Assembly (NCBI GenBank): GCA_037892765.1 | Contig: JBBKBW010000009.1 | Strand: one strand, 5' to 3' | Source: Clostridium_AQ sp900552125 | Lineage (GTDB): Bacteria > Bacillota_I > Bacilli_A > Erysipelotrichales > Erysipelotrichaceae | DNA length: 64,000 bases | Part shown: in pieces, positions 45,445 to 54,430 of the stretch | Layout: each line of letters starts with the position of its first letter | Numbering within the stretch: position 1 is the stretch's first letter | The notes under the pieces: generated by a model | Seen by the model: only the letters and a program-made list of their open reading frames with translations | The model's database searches: none | What the model was told of the DNA's origin: nothing | Program-made: the position numbers and the translations under genes

Positions 45445-45618
45445 CTACTTGTGTTTTCTGTTGTAAAGAAACAACTGTGTTAATAAGCCAATCAATCCAA
45501 CAATTTCTATTCCTAAATTAGTTAAACTGACTGTTTTTTGTGCCCAGATGATCAATCCTAAAAAGAAAAAGAATAATATCACCATGATAATAGTCTGTAA
45601 TTTATTTGTTTCTCTCAT
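45445..45618 (-). CDS. 57-residue membrane protein in the importer operon
   Basis: Short ORF, ATG at 45618 to TAG at 45445, filling the gap between permease and ATPase genes with 9 and 13 nt either side. Begins MRETNKLQTIIMVILFFFF, with one strong membrane helix (8-26) and a second hydrophobic stretch (36-52) ending in a basic tail NRKHK. The upstream site is modest (GTAGGG). Tight packing within an operon supports expression. I think of the small DUF6903-type proteins found with CUT1 importers, but this is not certain; function unknown. Confidence 0.65.
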   Translation of the reverse strand: MRETNKLQTIIMVILFFFFLGLIIWAQKTVSLTNLGIEIVGLIGLLTQLFLYNRKHK

Positions 45619-45627
45619 ATATAATCC

Positions 45628-46491
45628 CTACTCTTTCATTCCGCCAAGACTCATACCTTGCGTTAATTTTTTCTGTACACAAATGTACAGTATCAGCGTA
45701 GGTATCATGACAATAACAAGACCTGCATACATAACACCAAAGTTTGCTTGACTACGTGAATCAGCCATCAAATATTTAACACCGACAGCCAATGTTGCAT
45801 TTTCTTTATCCATGAACGTAAAGGCAATAACGTATTCATTCCAGAAAGCCAAGAACTGAAATAAAATAACAGTAATAATACTAGGACGAGCCATAGGAAT
45901 CATAATTTTGGTCATTGTTTTGAAATAACCACATCCGTCAATGCGTGCTGCTTCTTCATAACCTTTAGGCAATGTTTTGAAATACCCTGTTAATAAATAA
46001 ATGGTAAAGGGAAGTGCTGTTGCGGCATATACGACCGCCAACCAGAATTTATTATTTAAGAAGAAATCAGTACCTAATGCAAGGTCTGCATTAAACAACA
46101 TAAGAAAAATCGGTAAAACGATATAGTTTACATTGACAAACAGACCTGCCATAAATAATGCATTGAAGAATTTCTTTCCAACAAATGTAAAACGTGCCAG
46201 AACATAAGATGCCGGTAAGGCAACTACTAATAAGATAATCAATGCCAAAGCTGTAACAATTACAGTATTCATCAGATAATCTCCCATACGGGCTTTCTGA
46301 AAAGCATCGACAAAGTTTGACCACATTAATTGCTGAGGAAGGTCGAAAGGATTACCACTAACCAGTTCCCCTTGAGTCTTTAAGCTTGCCAGACATACCC
46401 AAATAATAGGAACAATAATTGAAATTGCTAACGTGATCAATGCCACATAGACAAAGATTCTATAAATAGAAAACTTCTTTTCTTTTTTCAT
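45628..46491 (-). CDS. Sugar ABC transporter permease (MalG-type)
   Basis: 287 residues, six membrane helices, with the EAA loop EEAARIDGCGYFKTMTKIMIPMARP (residues ~187-211) that docks on the ATPase. CUT1-family inner-membrane subunit; partner of the permease encoded 11 nt upstream. Confidence 0.94.
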   Translation of the reverse strand: MKKEKKFSIYRIFVYVALITLAISIIVPIIWVCLASLKTQGELVSGNPFDLPQQLMWSNFVDAFQKARMGDYLMNTVIVTALALIILLVVALPASYVLARFTFVGKKFFNALFMAGLFVNVNYIVLPIFLMLFNADLALGTDFFLNNKFWLAVVYAATALPFTIYLLTGYFKTLPKGYEEAARIDGCGYFKTMTKIMIPMARPSIITVILFQFLAFWNEYVIAFTFMDKENATLAVGVKYLMADSRSQANFGVMYAGLVIVMIPTLILYICVQKKLTQGMSLGGMKE

Positions 46492-46502
46492 GTGTGCACC
46501 TC

Positions 46503-47384
46503 CTAGTATTCAAGAACTTCGCGTTCAGTTACTTTATTAATTAATGCAGATAAAGCAAAAGATACAATGAAGATCATCGCTCCGATTGCCATACCAAAGC
46601 CATATTTACCAGCAAATGCATTATTATACATATAGTTTAATACAGACTCAGAACCTAAGTTACCCTGTGTAGTCAGCTGAATAAACATAAAACTCAAGTT
46701 AATCGTTGAAATAACAAAGAATGTTAAAGTTGTACGAATATTATTCCAAATCAAAGGCAAAGTAATCATAAAGAACTGCTGAATCTTACTAGCTCCTTCA
46801 AGACTGGCTGCTTCATATAAGTTCTCTGGAATACTTGACATACTTGACATATACATAACCATATAATACCCGATAGCCTGCCATACCAATGCAGCGATAA
46901 TCGCATAATTTATTATATCTGGATTTCCCATCCACTGCTGCTGCAGACCTCCTAATCCAATCATTGCCAGAAATGAATTTAAGATACCATTTGATGGTGC
47001 ATAGATTGCGGAGAAGATACCTGCAATAACAACAATACTTAAAATGTTAGGAATATAGAATATAACACGGAAGAAGTTTTTTCCTTTAAATTCTTCACGT
47101 GTCAGTAATGTCGCAAACAATACGGCAAGTACCAAAGTGATAATTGTTATTAATACAACATATAAGATAGTATTCTGCATAGCCTCTATAAAGCGCTCAT
47201 CTGCTAATAGTGTCTTAAAGTTAAACAATCCACAGAAAGTAGCATCACTGACAAAATTTGCTTTTTGAAAAAATGCCGTTTTAAATACTTCAAATGTAGG
47301 AATGACCATAAAGATAAATACTAGAATTACTGCTGGCGCAAGACAGGCAAATATAAATCTAGACTTTGCTTTCTTTTTGTTCAT
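46503..47384 (-). CDS. Sugar ABC transporter permease (MalF-type)
   Basis: 293 residues, six membrane helices, EAA loop YEAASLEGASKIQQFFMITLPL (~187-208). First permease of the lacto-N-biose-type importer; separated from the binding-protein gene by a 78-nt gap containing a hairpin. Confidence 0.94.
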   Translation of the reverse strand: MNKKKAKSRFIFACLAPAVILVFIFMVIPTFEVFKTAFFQKANFVSDATFCGLFNFKTLLADERFIEAMQNTILYVVLITIITLVLAVLFATLLTREEFKGKNFFRVIFYIPNILSIVVIAGIFSAIYAPSNGILNSFLAMIGLGGLQQQWMGNPDIINYAIIAALVWQAIGYYMVMYMSSMSSIPENLYEAASLEGASKIQQFFMITLPLIWNNIRTTLTFFVISTINLSFMFIQLTTQGNLGSESVLNYMYNNAFAGKYGFGMAIGAMIFIVSFALSALINKVTEREVLEY

Positions 47385-47406
47385 ATCATATTCGCTCCCT
47401 TTCTTC

Positions 47407-47439
47407 TAAAAAGCGATGAGCAATAAATCGCTCATCGCT
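47407..47439 (-). terminator. Intra-operon hairpin after the binding-protein gene
   Basis: Minus strand AGCGATGAGC-8 nt-GCTCATCGCT then TTTTTAG: perfect 10 bp. Probably a partial terminator or 3'-end stabiliser giving more binding protein than permease. Confidence 0.75.
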
Positions 47440-47462
47440 AATGAATCCATACTGCTTTTAAT

Positions 47463-48794
47463 TTATTTTGTTTCTAAAGGATTAGCTGCTAAAGTTTTCC
47501 AAGCTTCAGATAATGATTTCTGATAATCTTCTTTACTAATTTTACCAGTAGCCAAATCATCAATCTGCCCAAATAATGTAGCTTTTACATCGAAATCAGG
47601 TAAATTGTTTGTGTTATAAGCGCCAAATGCTCCAAATGCAGGTGTTGCATTTTCATAAATGCTGAAGAATTCTTTTGTATATCCATCTTCCATTTTTGAA
47701 ACACGATCCATCATATCAGTTGTAGGTACGATATTTCCGCTTTCCTGCATGATTTTAACCCCTTCGTCAGAGTAAATAAACTCTAAGAATTTTTTTGCAT
47801 CATCTGGATTAGCTGCCTGTGCTGGAATCCAAATCTGTTCTGTCATAGAACCAACAAAGCGTTCTCCATCTTTTTCATCAGCTGGTAGTGGCATTAATCC
47901 CCAATGGAAATCTTCAGGTGTAGTTTTTGCCATTTCATTAACTACCCAGTCACCATTTGGCATAAATAAAGCTTTTCCATCAATAACTGCCTGCTGATTT
48001 ACTGTGAAGTTATCACCAGAGTTTGCATTTGATACAGTATCTGCAAATAAGTTTTCACTGCTTACTAATTGAGCGATTTTATCAATTACAGCTTTTCCTT
48101 CTTTTGTATCCCAAACACCTTCTTTATAGTTTAATACATTAAATAGGAAGTCTTCTCCACCAGCCTGTTTCAATAAAGCGTTCATTGTATTATCAAAATA
48201 TCCACTTGTTGGATAAGTAAACAATGCGATACCATCAGCTTTTGCTTGTTTTCCTAATTCCCAGAATTCATCCCAAGTTGTAGGCAATGCATATTTTTTA
48301 CCTTCACCAATCAGTTCTGTATTATAGAAGAATCCAGCTGGAGTTGTTTTTAAAGGTAATAAATAAGATTTTCCATCTCCATAATACTGAACTATACGAC
48401 TATCTTTATAAGATTTGTCTAAATCAATTTTTTCAACTACATCAGAAATATCTAACACTTGTTTAGTATTTAACTGTGTTTCTGTAAACTGACTAGGTTG
48501 TCCTAAGTTATAGTAAACAATGTCTGAATATTGCCCTGTAGCATTCTCTTTGTTTAATACGCTAGGAAGATCTTTTTCAAAACGTAGCTGTACATCTATA
48601 TCTGGATTTGCTTTTTCAAAAGCTTCCGCCAGTTTTGTAAATACTTCTTCACCATTCCCTCCAGAAAATGAATCAAACTTTAATACTCGTTTGTCCCCTT
48701 CTTTAGCAGAATCTTTATCAGAATTTGAAGAACATCCTGCTATCATTGTTGTTGCCATCGCTAAAGTTAACGATGCCGTTAGTAATTTTTTCAT
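47463..48794 (-). CDS. Extracellular sugar-binding lipoprotein of the ABC importer
   Basis: 443 residues. Signal peptide with lipobox IAGC (Cys21), then a family 1 solute-binding protein (RVLKFDSFSGGNGEEVFTKLAEAFEKANPDIDV, NGDWVVNEM). Captures the sugar outside the cell and delivers it to the two permeases. Being in one operon with a GH112 phosphorylase, the natural ligand is lacto-N-biose or galacto-N-biose (inference). First gene of the operon. Confidence 0.92.
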   Translation of the reverse strand: MKKLLTASLTLAMATTMIAGCSSNSDKDSAKEGDKRVLKFDSFSGGNGEEVFTKLAEAFEKANPDIDVQLRFEKDLPSVLNKENATGQYSDIVYYNLGQPSQFTETQLNTKQVLDISDVVEKIDLDKSYKDSRIVQYYGDGKSYLLPLKTTPAGFFYNTELIGEGKKYALPTTWDEFWELGKQAKADGIALFTYPTSGYFDNTMNALLKQAGGEDFLFNVLNYKEGVWDTKEGKAVIDKIAQLVSSENLFADTVSNANSGDNFTVNQQAVIDGKALFMPNGDWVVNEMAKTTPEDFHWGLMPLPADEKDGERFVGSMTEQIWIPAQAANPDDAKKFLEFIYSDEGVKIMQESGNIVPTTDMMDRVSKMEDGYTKEFFSIYENATPAFGAFGAYNTNNLPDFDVKATLFGQIDDLATGKISKEDYQKSLSEAWKTLAANPLETK

Positions 48795-48842
48795 ACTAAA
48801 TTAAGCCTCCTCATCTGTCCTAGTACTTCTTTTTATAGTTTA

Positions 48843-48871
48843 AGTATAGTAAAATGTAAGCGTTTTTTCAA
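48843..48871 (-). promoter_or_regulatory. Importer operon promoter with possible cre site
   Basis: Minus strand TTGAAA (48866-48871), 17-nt spacer, TATACT (48843-48848). TGTAAGCGTTTTTTCA (48855-48870, plus strand) overlaps the spacer and -35 and resembles a CcpA cre box with two extra bases. Confidence 0.65.
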
Positions 48872-48917
48872 TCGTTTAATTGCGTTGAACTTTAGAAATA
48901 TTGTGCTATTAACAATA

Positions 48918-48946
48918 TTGATAATTAAATTTGTATCATGTATACT
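48918..48946 (+). promoter_or_regulatory. Promoter of the AraC regulator gene
   Basis: TTGATA (48918-48923), 17-nt spacer, TATACT (48941-48946); divergent from the importer promoter, 46 bases apart. Confidence 0.7.
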
Positions 48947-48973
48947 TAAATCATAAGACAAAGGGGACATTAT

Positions 48974-49795
48974 ATGAGTACAGAACAATTTATTTATGAA
49001 CAGAAAAAATTTGAAGAATCCTGTCAGCTTCTCTATATCACACAATCCTCCTATGACCAGGAATGGAATTCAAAGCTACATACACATTCATGCGCCGAAA
49101 TTTTTTATGTAACTCGTGGAAAAGGTCATTTTTATCTAGGAACAAGATGTTATGATGTTTTTGAAGATGATCTTGTTATTGTCAATCCAAACGTAACTCA
49201 TACTGAGCAAGGTATGAGAAATACAAATTTTGAATATATTGTTATGGGAATTGATGGATTAACCTTTACTCACAATAACGAAGACCCTCAGGAATTACAG
49301 CGATATAACTTTTATGAAAATAAACATGAATTTTTATACTACCTTAAAACCATGTTACTGGAAGTAAAAAACAAAGATCCGGAGTACCAGATTGTAGTAA
49401 ACAATCTTTTACAGATATTGATTGTCAATCTCTTTCGTCGCACTCAGGTAAAATGGCATGTTTATCAGGAAAACAATGTAAATAAGGACTGTCTTTTTAT
49501 TGAAAAATATATTGATTCACATTTTAAAGAAGATATTACTTTAGATACACTAAGTAAAATCACCTATTTGAGTAAATATCATATCGTCCACGCTTTTAAA
49601 AAATATAAGGGTATTTCACCTATAAACTATGTAAATGAAAAAAGAATTCAGGAGGCATGTTTTCTATTAACAAATACAAATCTTCATATTAATGAAATAT
49701 CACAGATTGTAGGCTTTTCCAGTCCCTCCTATTTTACTCAGGCATTTAAACGTAGTTTACACCAGTCACCACTTCAATATCGCAAAACTCGCTGA
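48974..49795 (+). CDS. AraC family regulator with cupin sensor
   Basis: 273 residues. N-terminal cupin (LHTHSCAEIFYVTRGKGHFYLG, residues ~35-56) that would bind the sugar; C-terminal double HTH (ITLDTLSKITYLSKYHIVHAFKKYKGISPINYV and LHINEISQIVGFSSPSYFTQAFKR). Divergent from the lacto-N-biose importer operon, so very probably its activator. AAAGGGG precedes ATG. Confidence 0.92.
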   Translation: MSTEQFIYEQKKFEESCQLLYITQSSYDQEWNSKLHTHSCAEIFYVTRGKGHFYLGTRCYDVFEDDLVIVNPNVTHTEQGMRNTNFEYIVMGIDGLTFTHNNEDPQELQRYNFYENKHEFLYYLKTMLLEVKNKDPEYQIVVNNLLQILIVNLFRRTQVKWHVYQENNVNKDCLFIEKYIDSHFKEDITLDTLSKITYLSKYHIVHAFKKYKGISPINYVNEKRIQEACFLLTNTNLHINEISQIVGFSSPSYFTQAFKRSLHQSPLQYRKTR

Positions 49796-49977
49796 TTTAT
49801 GTGTAATCAGTGTCTTTATATTTAATTTCATGTAGTATCGTTGAAATTTTCTAAAGTTAATACAAACATAGTTCTTAAGATGAATGATATTTTCTTATAT
49901 TCCTGAATACAATTAATAAGATATTATTTAATAAAACATGCTATATAATATTTATTAAAATAAAGAAACTTCAGTAA

Positions 49978-50169
49978 AACCAAACACTGTTCCGAGTAAC
50001 TTATCCATATTTTGTTTATGATAATATATGGTGTCAAAATACGAGAGAACTAGTAGAATTACTAGAATATTTTCAAAAAAATCGAGATTATTCACTTCCT
50101 ATGCTTCAGATTATAGTGAATTCCCACATGTTTGATCTTCTTATCTTTGATATTCAGATTTGCCAATAA
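49978..50169 (+). pseudogene. ORF remnant without start codon
   Basis: Sixty-odd open codons with protein-like composition (YPYFVYDNIWCQNTRELV, then ELLEYFQKNRDYSLPMLQ) ending at TAA 50167-50169, but no start codon and a stop just upstream. Family not recognised. The whole 49.8-50.5 kb gap otherwise looks like decayed sequence. Confidence 0.35.
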
Positions 50170-50183
50170 CATACTTTTCTTGT

Positions 50184-50350
50184 TCATGCTTGAATAGTTA
50201 ATAACATAAATGGTAATTTTTCCAATGGCACATCTTCAAACTCTTTCATTGTGCTTTTGATAATATAAGCTAATACTAGCTTATAGCTTATAATGATTTT
50301 TACTTGTCAGTCATGATTTTCTCTTAGTTTTTCATCTGACTTCTTTTTGT
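50184..50350 (-). pseudogene. Decayed gene fragment, possibly PD-(D/E)XK family
   Basis: Minus strand reads SDEKLRENHD, a stop, then QVKIIISYKLVLAYIIKST, MKEFEDVPLEKLPFMLL to TGA at 50184. The VLAYIIKxTMKEFEDV segment is similar to the N-terminus of nuclease/transposase-like PD-(D/E)XK proteins common in gut clostridia; tentative. Continues the decayed character of the region. Confidence 0.35.
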
Positions 50351-50440
50351 TTTTTTAGATACCTTTTCCTTTAAACTAGATTCATATATACATACGTATA
50401 GAAAGTCGGAAACTCTTAAATATCTTTTAAAAAAAGTTAG

Positions 50441-50489
50441 AAAAAAGCTATAACTTATAGATTTATAAATCCAATAAATTATAGCTTTT
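50441..50489 (-). terminator. Terminator of the YitT-PHP operon
   Basis: AAAAAAGCTATAA (50441-50453) pairs with TTATAGCTTTT (50479-50489); T-run on the minus strand. Confidence 0.8.
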
Positions 50490-50509
50490 AAATTACTATA
50501 TAGCTTGAT

Positions 50510-51286
50510 TTATTTAAACTTTAGTTCTTTACGAAATTTCAAGGGTATTCCTTCTATTATCTCATTTACTGTTTCATAACATGCAAAATCCGCATATTTA
50601 TCAGGTGTATGAGCATCTAATCCATATACAACCTCTATGTCATACTGTGATACAACTTCCCAAAATTTACGATATGGGTATGTATAGCGATACTCATCAC
50701 CTATTTGTCTTTTCCCATAACGCAATCCATTTAGATTTAGTTCCAGCAATACATGATTTCGTTCAGCACTCTGACATATTTTATGTGCAGTTTTTTCACA
50801 CGCTTCATTCCATTCTTCTTTACTAAACATAAATAAATCTGGATGTGCAACAATATCTACTAGTCCATCATCGCATGCTTTCGCAACCTGTTCACCGTAA
50901 AGCAATGTATCTTCATCTTTATGGTTCATATAGAAGTCTATTTGCTTTACCGCATATTCATGTTCTCCTAATATCATGAAATCTACTAAATTACGATATT
51001 CTTTAATTTCATCTAAAAAATCCTCAAAATATTCAATTTCCAATCCTAACCGTATTTCAATCTGATCCTTATATTTTTCCTGTAAAAAGTGAACACTCTG
51101 TACATAATCATTAAACTCATCCTTACGCATACGTTCTCCTTCTACATATCCGTTTTCATAAGGAGCATGATCAGAAAACCCTATACAGGTATAACCATTT
51201 TTAATTGCCTGTTTAACGTATTCTTCATCTTCCCCGCTTGCATGTCCGCAGCGCTTTGTATGACTATGATAATTAAACCTCTGCAT
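50510..51286 (-). CDS. PHP-domain histidinol-phosphatase-like protein
   Basis: 258 residues. PHP metal ligands: HSHTKRCGHASGED at residues 6-19, GFSDHAP, LGLEIEYF, ILGEHE, IVAHPDLF, GLDAHTP. HisK/HisJ-type phosphatase; no his biosynthetic genes near, so another phosphoester may be the substrate. 11 nt after the YitT gene, so co-transcribed. Confidence 0.88.
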   Translation of the reverse strand: MQRFNYHSHTKRCGHASGEDEEYVKQAIKNGYTCIGFSDHAPYENGYVEGERMRKDEFNDYVQSVHFLQEKYKDQIEIRLGLEIEYFEDFLDEIKEYRNLVDFMILGEHEYAVKQIDFYMNHKDEDTLLYGEQVAKACDDGLVDIVAHPDLFMFSKEEWNEACEKTAHKICQSAERNHVLLELNLNGLRYGKRQIGDEYRYTYPYRKFWEVVSQYDIEVVYGLDAHTPDKYADFACYETVNEIIEGIPLKFRKELKFK

Positions 51287-51297
51287 TTTCCTCTCTC

Positions 51298-52173
51298 CTA
51301 CATTTCTTCCTCATAAGTAAAACCTAATCCCTGAACTTCTTTTGCCTCCATTACTACTACAAATGCTTCTGGATCGATATGGGATACTAAATGTTCTAAT
51401 TTAGGTAATTGTTTTTTTACTACGACCGCCATAATCACTGGTCTTTTCTGAGAAGAGTAACCTCCTGTTGCCTCTAGGATGGTTGTACCTCTTTCTAACA
51501 CTTCATGGATATGTTCCATAATTTCTTCATACTTATTTGAAATAATCATGACATTTCTAGCATCATGTCCACCAAGCATCATTGTCTTATTAATCATCAT
51601 ACTGCTTACCCAAACAGATAATATACCCGTAAGTGCAGCTTGTAATCCATACACAACTGCACCTAATAAAACAGTTAAAGCATCTGTAATTAAAACTAAG
51701 GTAGGTAGTGGTATATGTGTAAATTTATTTATGATAAGCGGAGGTATATCCATTCCACCAGTACTGGCCCCTGTACGAAATACACAGCCTATCCCTATTC
51801 CCATTAATGCTCCGCCATATATGGTTGCTAGGTATTTATCCATAATAAAAGTCTCTGGTGATATTAATGTATTTTCAATGAAAGTCATCAAAGATAACAT
51901 CACTGGATAACATATGGTACAAAATATCGTTTTTGTCGCAAATTTCTTTCCTAAAATTGGTGCTCCTACTAAGAATAACACGACAGTCATTACATTAATA
52001 AACATTTCCGGATTAACATGAATGATTGGTTCCAATGCAACTGCAACTCCCGCAAGTCCTCCTGTTAACACATCATTAGGAAGAATAAACCATGCAACAC
52101 CCATTGCAAGTGTAATGTTACCCGCAAGCATCCATAAGATATCATAAAGTAATTCTTTATTTGTTAGTTTCAA
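51298..52173 (-). CDS. YitT family membrane protein
   Basis: 291 residues: five or six membrane helices (YitT/DUF161 repeats, e.g. FILPNDVLTGGLAGVAV and FRTGASTGGMDIPPLI) followed by a cytosolic DUF2179 domain (ILEATGGYSSQKRPVIMAVV). Function unknown; widespread in Firmicutes. Start is TTG at 52173 behind GAAGGGA. Confidence 0.92.
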   Translation of the reverse strand: MKLTNKELLYDILWMLAGNITLAMGVAWFILPNDVLTGGLAGVAVALEPIIHVNPEMFINVMTVVLFLVGAPILGKKFATKTIFCTICYPVMLSLMTFIENTLISPETFIMDKYLATIYGGALMGIGIGCVFRTGASTGGMDIPPLIINKFTHIPLPTLVLITDALTVLLGAVVYGLQAALTGILSVWVSSMMINKTMMLGGHDARNVMIISNKYEEIMEHIHEVLERGTTILEATGGYSSQKRPVIMAVVVKKQLPKLEHLVSHIDPEAFVVVMEAKEVQGLGFTYEEEM

Positions 52174-52263
52174 TATATCCCTTCTCTCAATTCACATTAT
52201 ACCATTTTTCTTATATTTTATATTTTATTTAATGTAAATTATCTATAAATTCATTGCTAGCTC

Positions 52264-52366
52264 TTGATTTTCTTTACACTTTCGTGTTAAATAAATTTGT
52301 AAGTCACAAGGTGTTTATTTATTTAACGCCCTCCTTTTGAATAAAAATTCAAAAGGAGTTTTTTTT
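52264..52366 (+). ncRNA. Possible short RNA with perfect terminator
   Basis: TTGATT (52264-52269), 17-nt spacer, TTAAAT (52287-52292), then about 65 nt ending in the terminator at 52331-52366. The -10 lies in one arm of an 11-bp inverted repeat GTTAAATAAAT/ATTTATTTAAC (52286-52296 with 52317-52327). Both neighbouring protein genes point left, so this rightward terminator has no protein gene to end. Confidence 0.45.
52331..52366 (+). terminator. Perfect 12-bp rightward terminator
   Basis: CTCCTTTTGAAT-AAAA-ATTCAAAAGGAG then eight T. Confidence 0.9.
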
Positions 52367-52393
52367 ATTTATCAAGTAATTCCCTTCTCATGT

Positions 52394-52424
52394 AAAAAAG
52401 GAATCATCTCTAAAGATGAAACCT
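52394..52424 (-). terminator. Terminator of the small secreted-protein gene
   Basis: Minus strand GGTTTCATCT-TTAG-AGATGATTCC then six T, two mismatches in the stem. Confidence 0.65.
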
Positions 52425-52435
52425 ATAGTATAAAG

Positions 52436-52819
52436 TTAAAAGGAAAAGAATTCTTTGAGAAGTGATCTTGGCTGTACTTCTGGAATACAGACTGATTCTG
52501 TCTTCAAAGCACCACTTATCACATCACCCTTTCCATCGCCCTCTGTTATATATAATGTATTATTTTTCCATTCTACTTTAAGATTATCTTTATAAGCAAA
52601 ACGCTCTTTATTATGTAATACCATCAATATGTACGATTCTTTATGAACTCCGCTAACTAACTCCTGATAAATTGATTGAATTTCTTGTTTCAAAGGATAT
52701 GTCTCTTCTGTTTTTTTATCAAAGTTAATTTGATATTCTATTTCTGCTTTAGCTGTTGTCTGAATCATGGACAAAGATATGAAAAACCATAGCACCCCTA
52801 TAATGTAATATCGTTTCAT
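52436..52819 (-). CDS. Small exported protein of unknown function
   Basis: 127 residues with an N-terminal signal peptide (MKRYYIIGVLWFFISLSM, cleavage likely after AKA near residue 24) and a short soluble domain (YQINFDKKTEETYPLKQEIQ...). Family not recognised. ATG at 52819 has GAGGTG; the frame is open for 12 more codons. Monocistronic. Confidence 0.65.
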   Translation of the reverse strand: MKRYYIIGVLWFFISLSMIQTTAKAEIEYQINFDKKTEETYPLKQEIQSIYQELVSGVHKESYILMVLHNKERFAYKDNLKVEWKNNTLYITEGDGKGDVISGALKTESVCIPEVQPRSLLKEFFSF

Positions 52820-53003
52820 TATTCTCACCTCATAACCAAAGTATGGTCTATTCATCGTATTTTATTCACATAGAATAAAGGTGTGATAACGTTTTCATAA
52901 AATTTTCATAATTTATACTAGATTTTTTTTATTTCTGTGATAAAATACCATAGGAAATTCAAGATTTCCCTTAAAGTTATGTATATAACAATGGAGGTAA
53001 CTT

Positions 53004-54374
53004 ATGGATTTTGATTTACTGATTGTTGGGGCTGGCCCTGGTGGAATCTTTTCTGCCTATGAAGCTATGAAATTAAACCCAAGCTTAAAAATTGCATTGT
53101 TTGAGTCAGGAAACCCTTTGGATAAAAGAAAATGTCCAATTGATGGCGTTAAGATTAAATCATGTATCAACTGTAAGACTTGTGGAATCATGAATGGATT
53201 TGGTGGTGCAGGTGCATTCTCTGATGGTAAATACAATATCACAAACCAGTTCGGTGGTACTTTATACGAACACATTGGTAAAAAAGAAGCTATTGATTTA
53301 ATGAATTATGTAGATAAAATCAATGTGGAAAACGGTGGAGAAAACACTAAACTATACACAAATGAGAATACACACTTAAAGAAAATTTGTATGCAGAATG
53401 ACTTGCACTTATTAGAAGCAAGTGTACGTCATCTAGGTACAGATATTAATTATGTTGTATTAGAAAATCTATATAATCAATTAAAAGATAAAATAGAAAT
53501 TCATTTCCATACACATATTGATGCTGTTGAAAAACTAGAGAATGGATATCGTTTAGTTAGTGGTGATAAAAGCTTTACTGGTGAGAAATGTATTATTTCT
53601 ACTGGACGAAGCGGAAGTAAATGGATGGGAAATATCTGTAAAAACTTAGGAATCAACACAAAAAGCAATCGAGTAGATATTGGTGTTCGTGTAGAACTTC
53701 CTTATAGTATATTCTCTACACTTACTGATGAATTATATGAAAGTAAGATTGTTTATCGTACAACTAAATTCCAGGATAAAGTTCGTACTTTCTGTATGAA
53801 TCCTCGTGGGGTAGTTGTTAGTGAAAACACGAATGGCATCGTTACAGTAAATGGTCATAGTTACGAAGATCCAAGTCGCTATACAGAGAATACAAACTTT
53901 GCATTATTAGTATCAAATCACTTTACTGAACCATTTAAAGATAGCAATGATTATGGTGAAAGCATCGCTCGTTTATCCAACATGCTTGGCGGTGGTGTTA
54001 TCGTACAGCGTTTTGGAGACTTGATTCGTGGACAAAGAAGTACAGAATCTCGTATTGCGGAAAGTTTTGTGACTCCAACATTATCCGCAACTCCAGGAGA
54101 TTTAAGCCTTGTAATTCCTAAACGTCAGTTAGATGATATCATCGAAATGATTTATGCATTAGATAAGGTAGCTCCAGGTACAGCTAATGATGATACCTTG
54201 TTGTATGGTGTTGAAGTTAAATTCTATAATCTTGAAGTGGAAATCGATGAAAACCTAGAAACTAAACACAAAGGTTTATTTGTAATTGGAGATTGTAGTG
54301 GAGTAACACACTCACTGTCTCATGCAAGTGCTAGTGGTGTTTATGTTGCTAGATATTTATACGGAGATAGATAA
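53004..54374 (+). CDS. FAD-dependent oxidoreductase
   Basis: 456 residues. N-terminal Rossmann dinucleotide motif DLLIVGAGPGGIFSAYEAM (4-22), a CPIDGVKIKSCINCKTCGIMNGFGGAGAF-like Cys cluster near residues 43-70 (split CPID..C..CKTC), and a C-terminal FAD motif GLFVIGDCSGVTHSLSHASASG. Similar proteins are annotated as uncharacterised FAD-dependent dehydrogenases. TGATAAAAT extended -10 upstream; TGGAGG before ATG. Monocistronic. Confidence 0.88.
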   Translation: MDFDLLIVGAGPGGIFSAYEAMKLNPSLKIALFESGNPLDKRKCPIDGVKIKSCINCKTCGIMNGFGGAGAFSDGKYNITNQFGGTLYEHIGKKEAIDLMNYVDKINVENGGENTKLYTNENTHLKKICMQNDLHLLEASVRHLGTDINYVVLENLYNQLKDKIEIHFHTHIDAVEKLENGYRLVSGDKSFTGEKCIISTGRSGSKWMGNICKNLGINTKSNRVDIGVRVELPYSIFSTLTDELYESKIVYRTTKFQDKVRTFCMNPRGVVVSENTNGIVTVNGHSYEDPSRYTENTNFALLVSNHFTEPFKDSNDYGESIARLSNMLGGGVIVQRFGDLIRGQRSTESRIAESFVTPTLSATPGDLSLVIPKRQLDDIIEMIYALDKVAPGTANDDTLLYGVEVKFYNLEVEIDENLETKHKGLFVIGDCSGVTHSLSHASASGVYVARYLYGDR

Positions 54375-54384
54375 TTAATAGTTT

Positions 54385-54424
54385 AAAAAGAGATTTTAGG
54401 TCAGTTATCTAAAATCTCTTTTTT
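54385..54424. terminator. Bidirectional terminator
   Basis: AAAAAGAGATTTTAG / CTAAAATCTCTTTTTT, perfect long stem between the convergent oxidoreductase gene and the GH1/PTS operon. Confidence 0.9.
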
Positions 54425-54430
54425 GACTAT

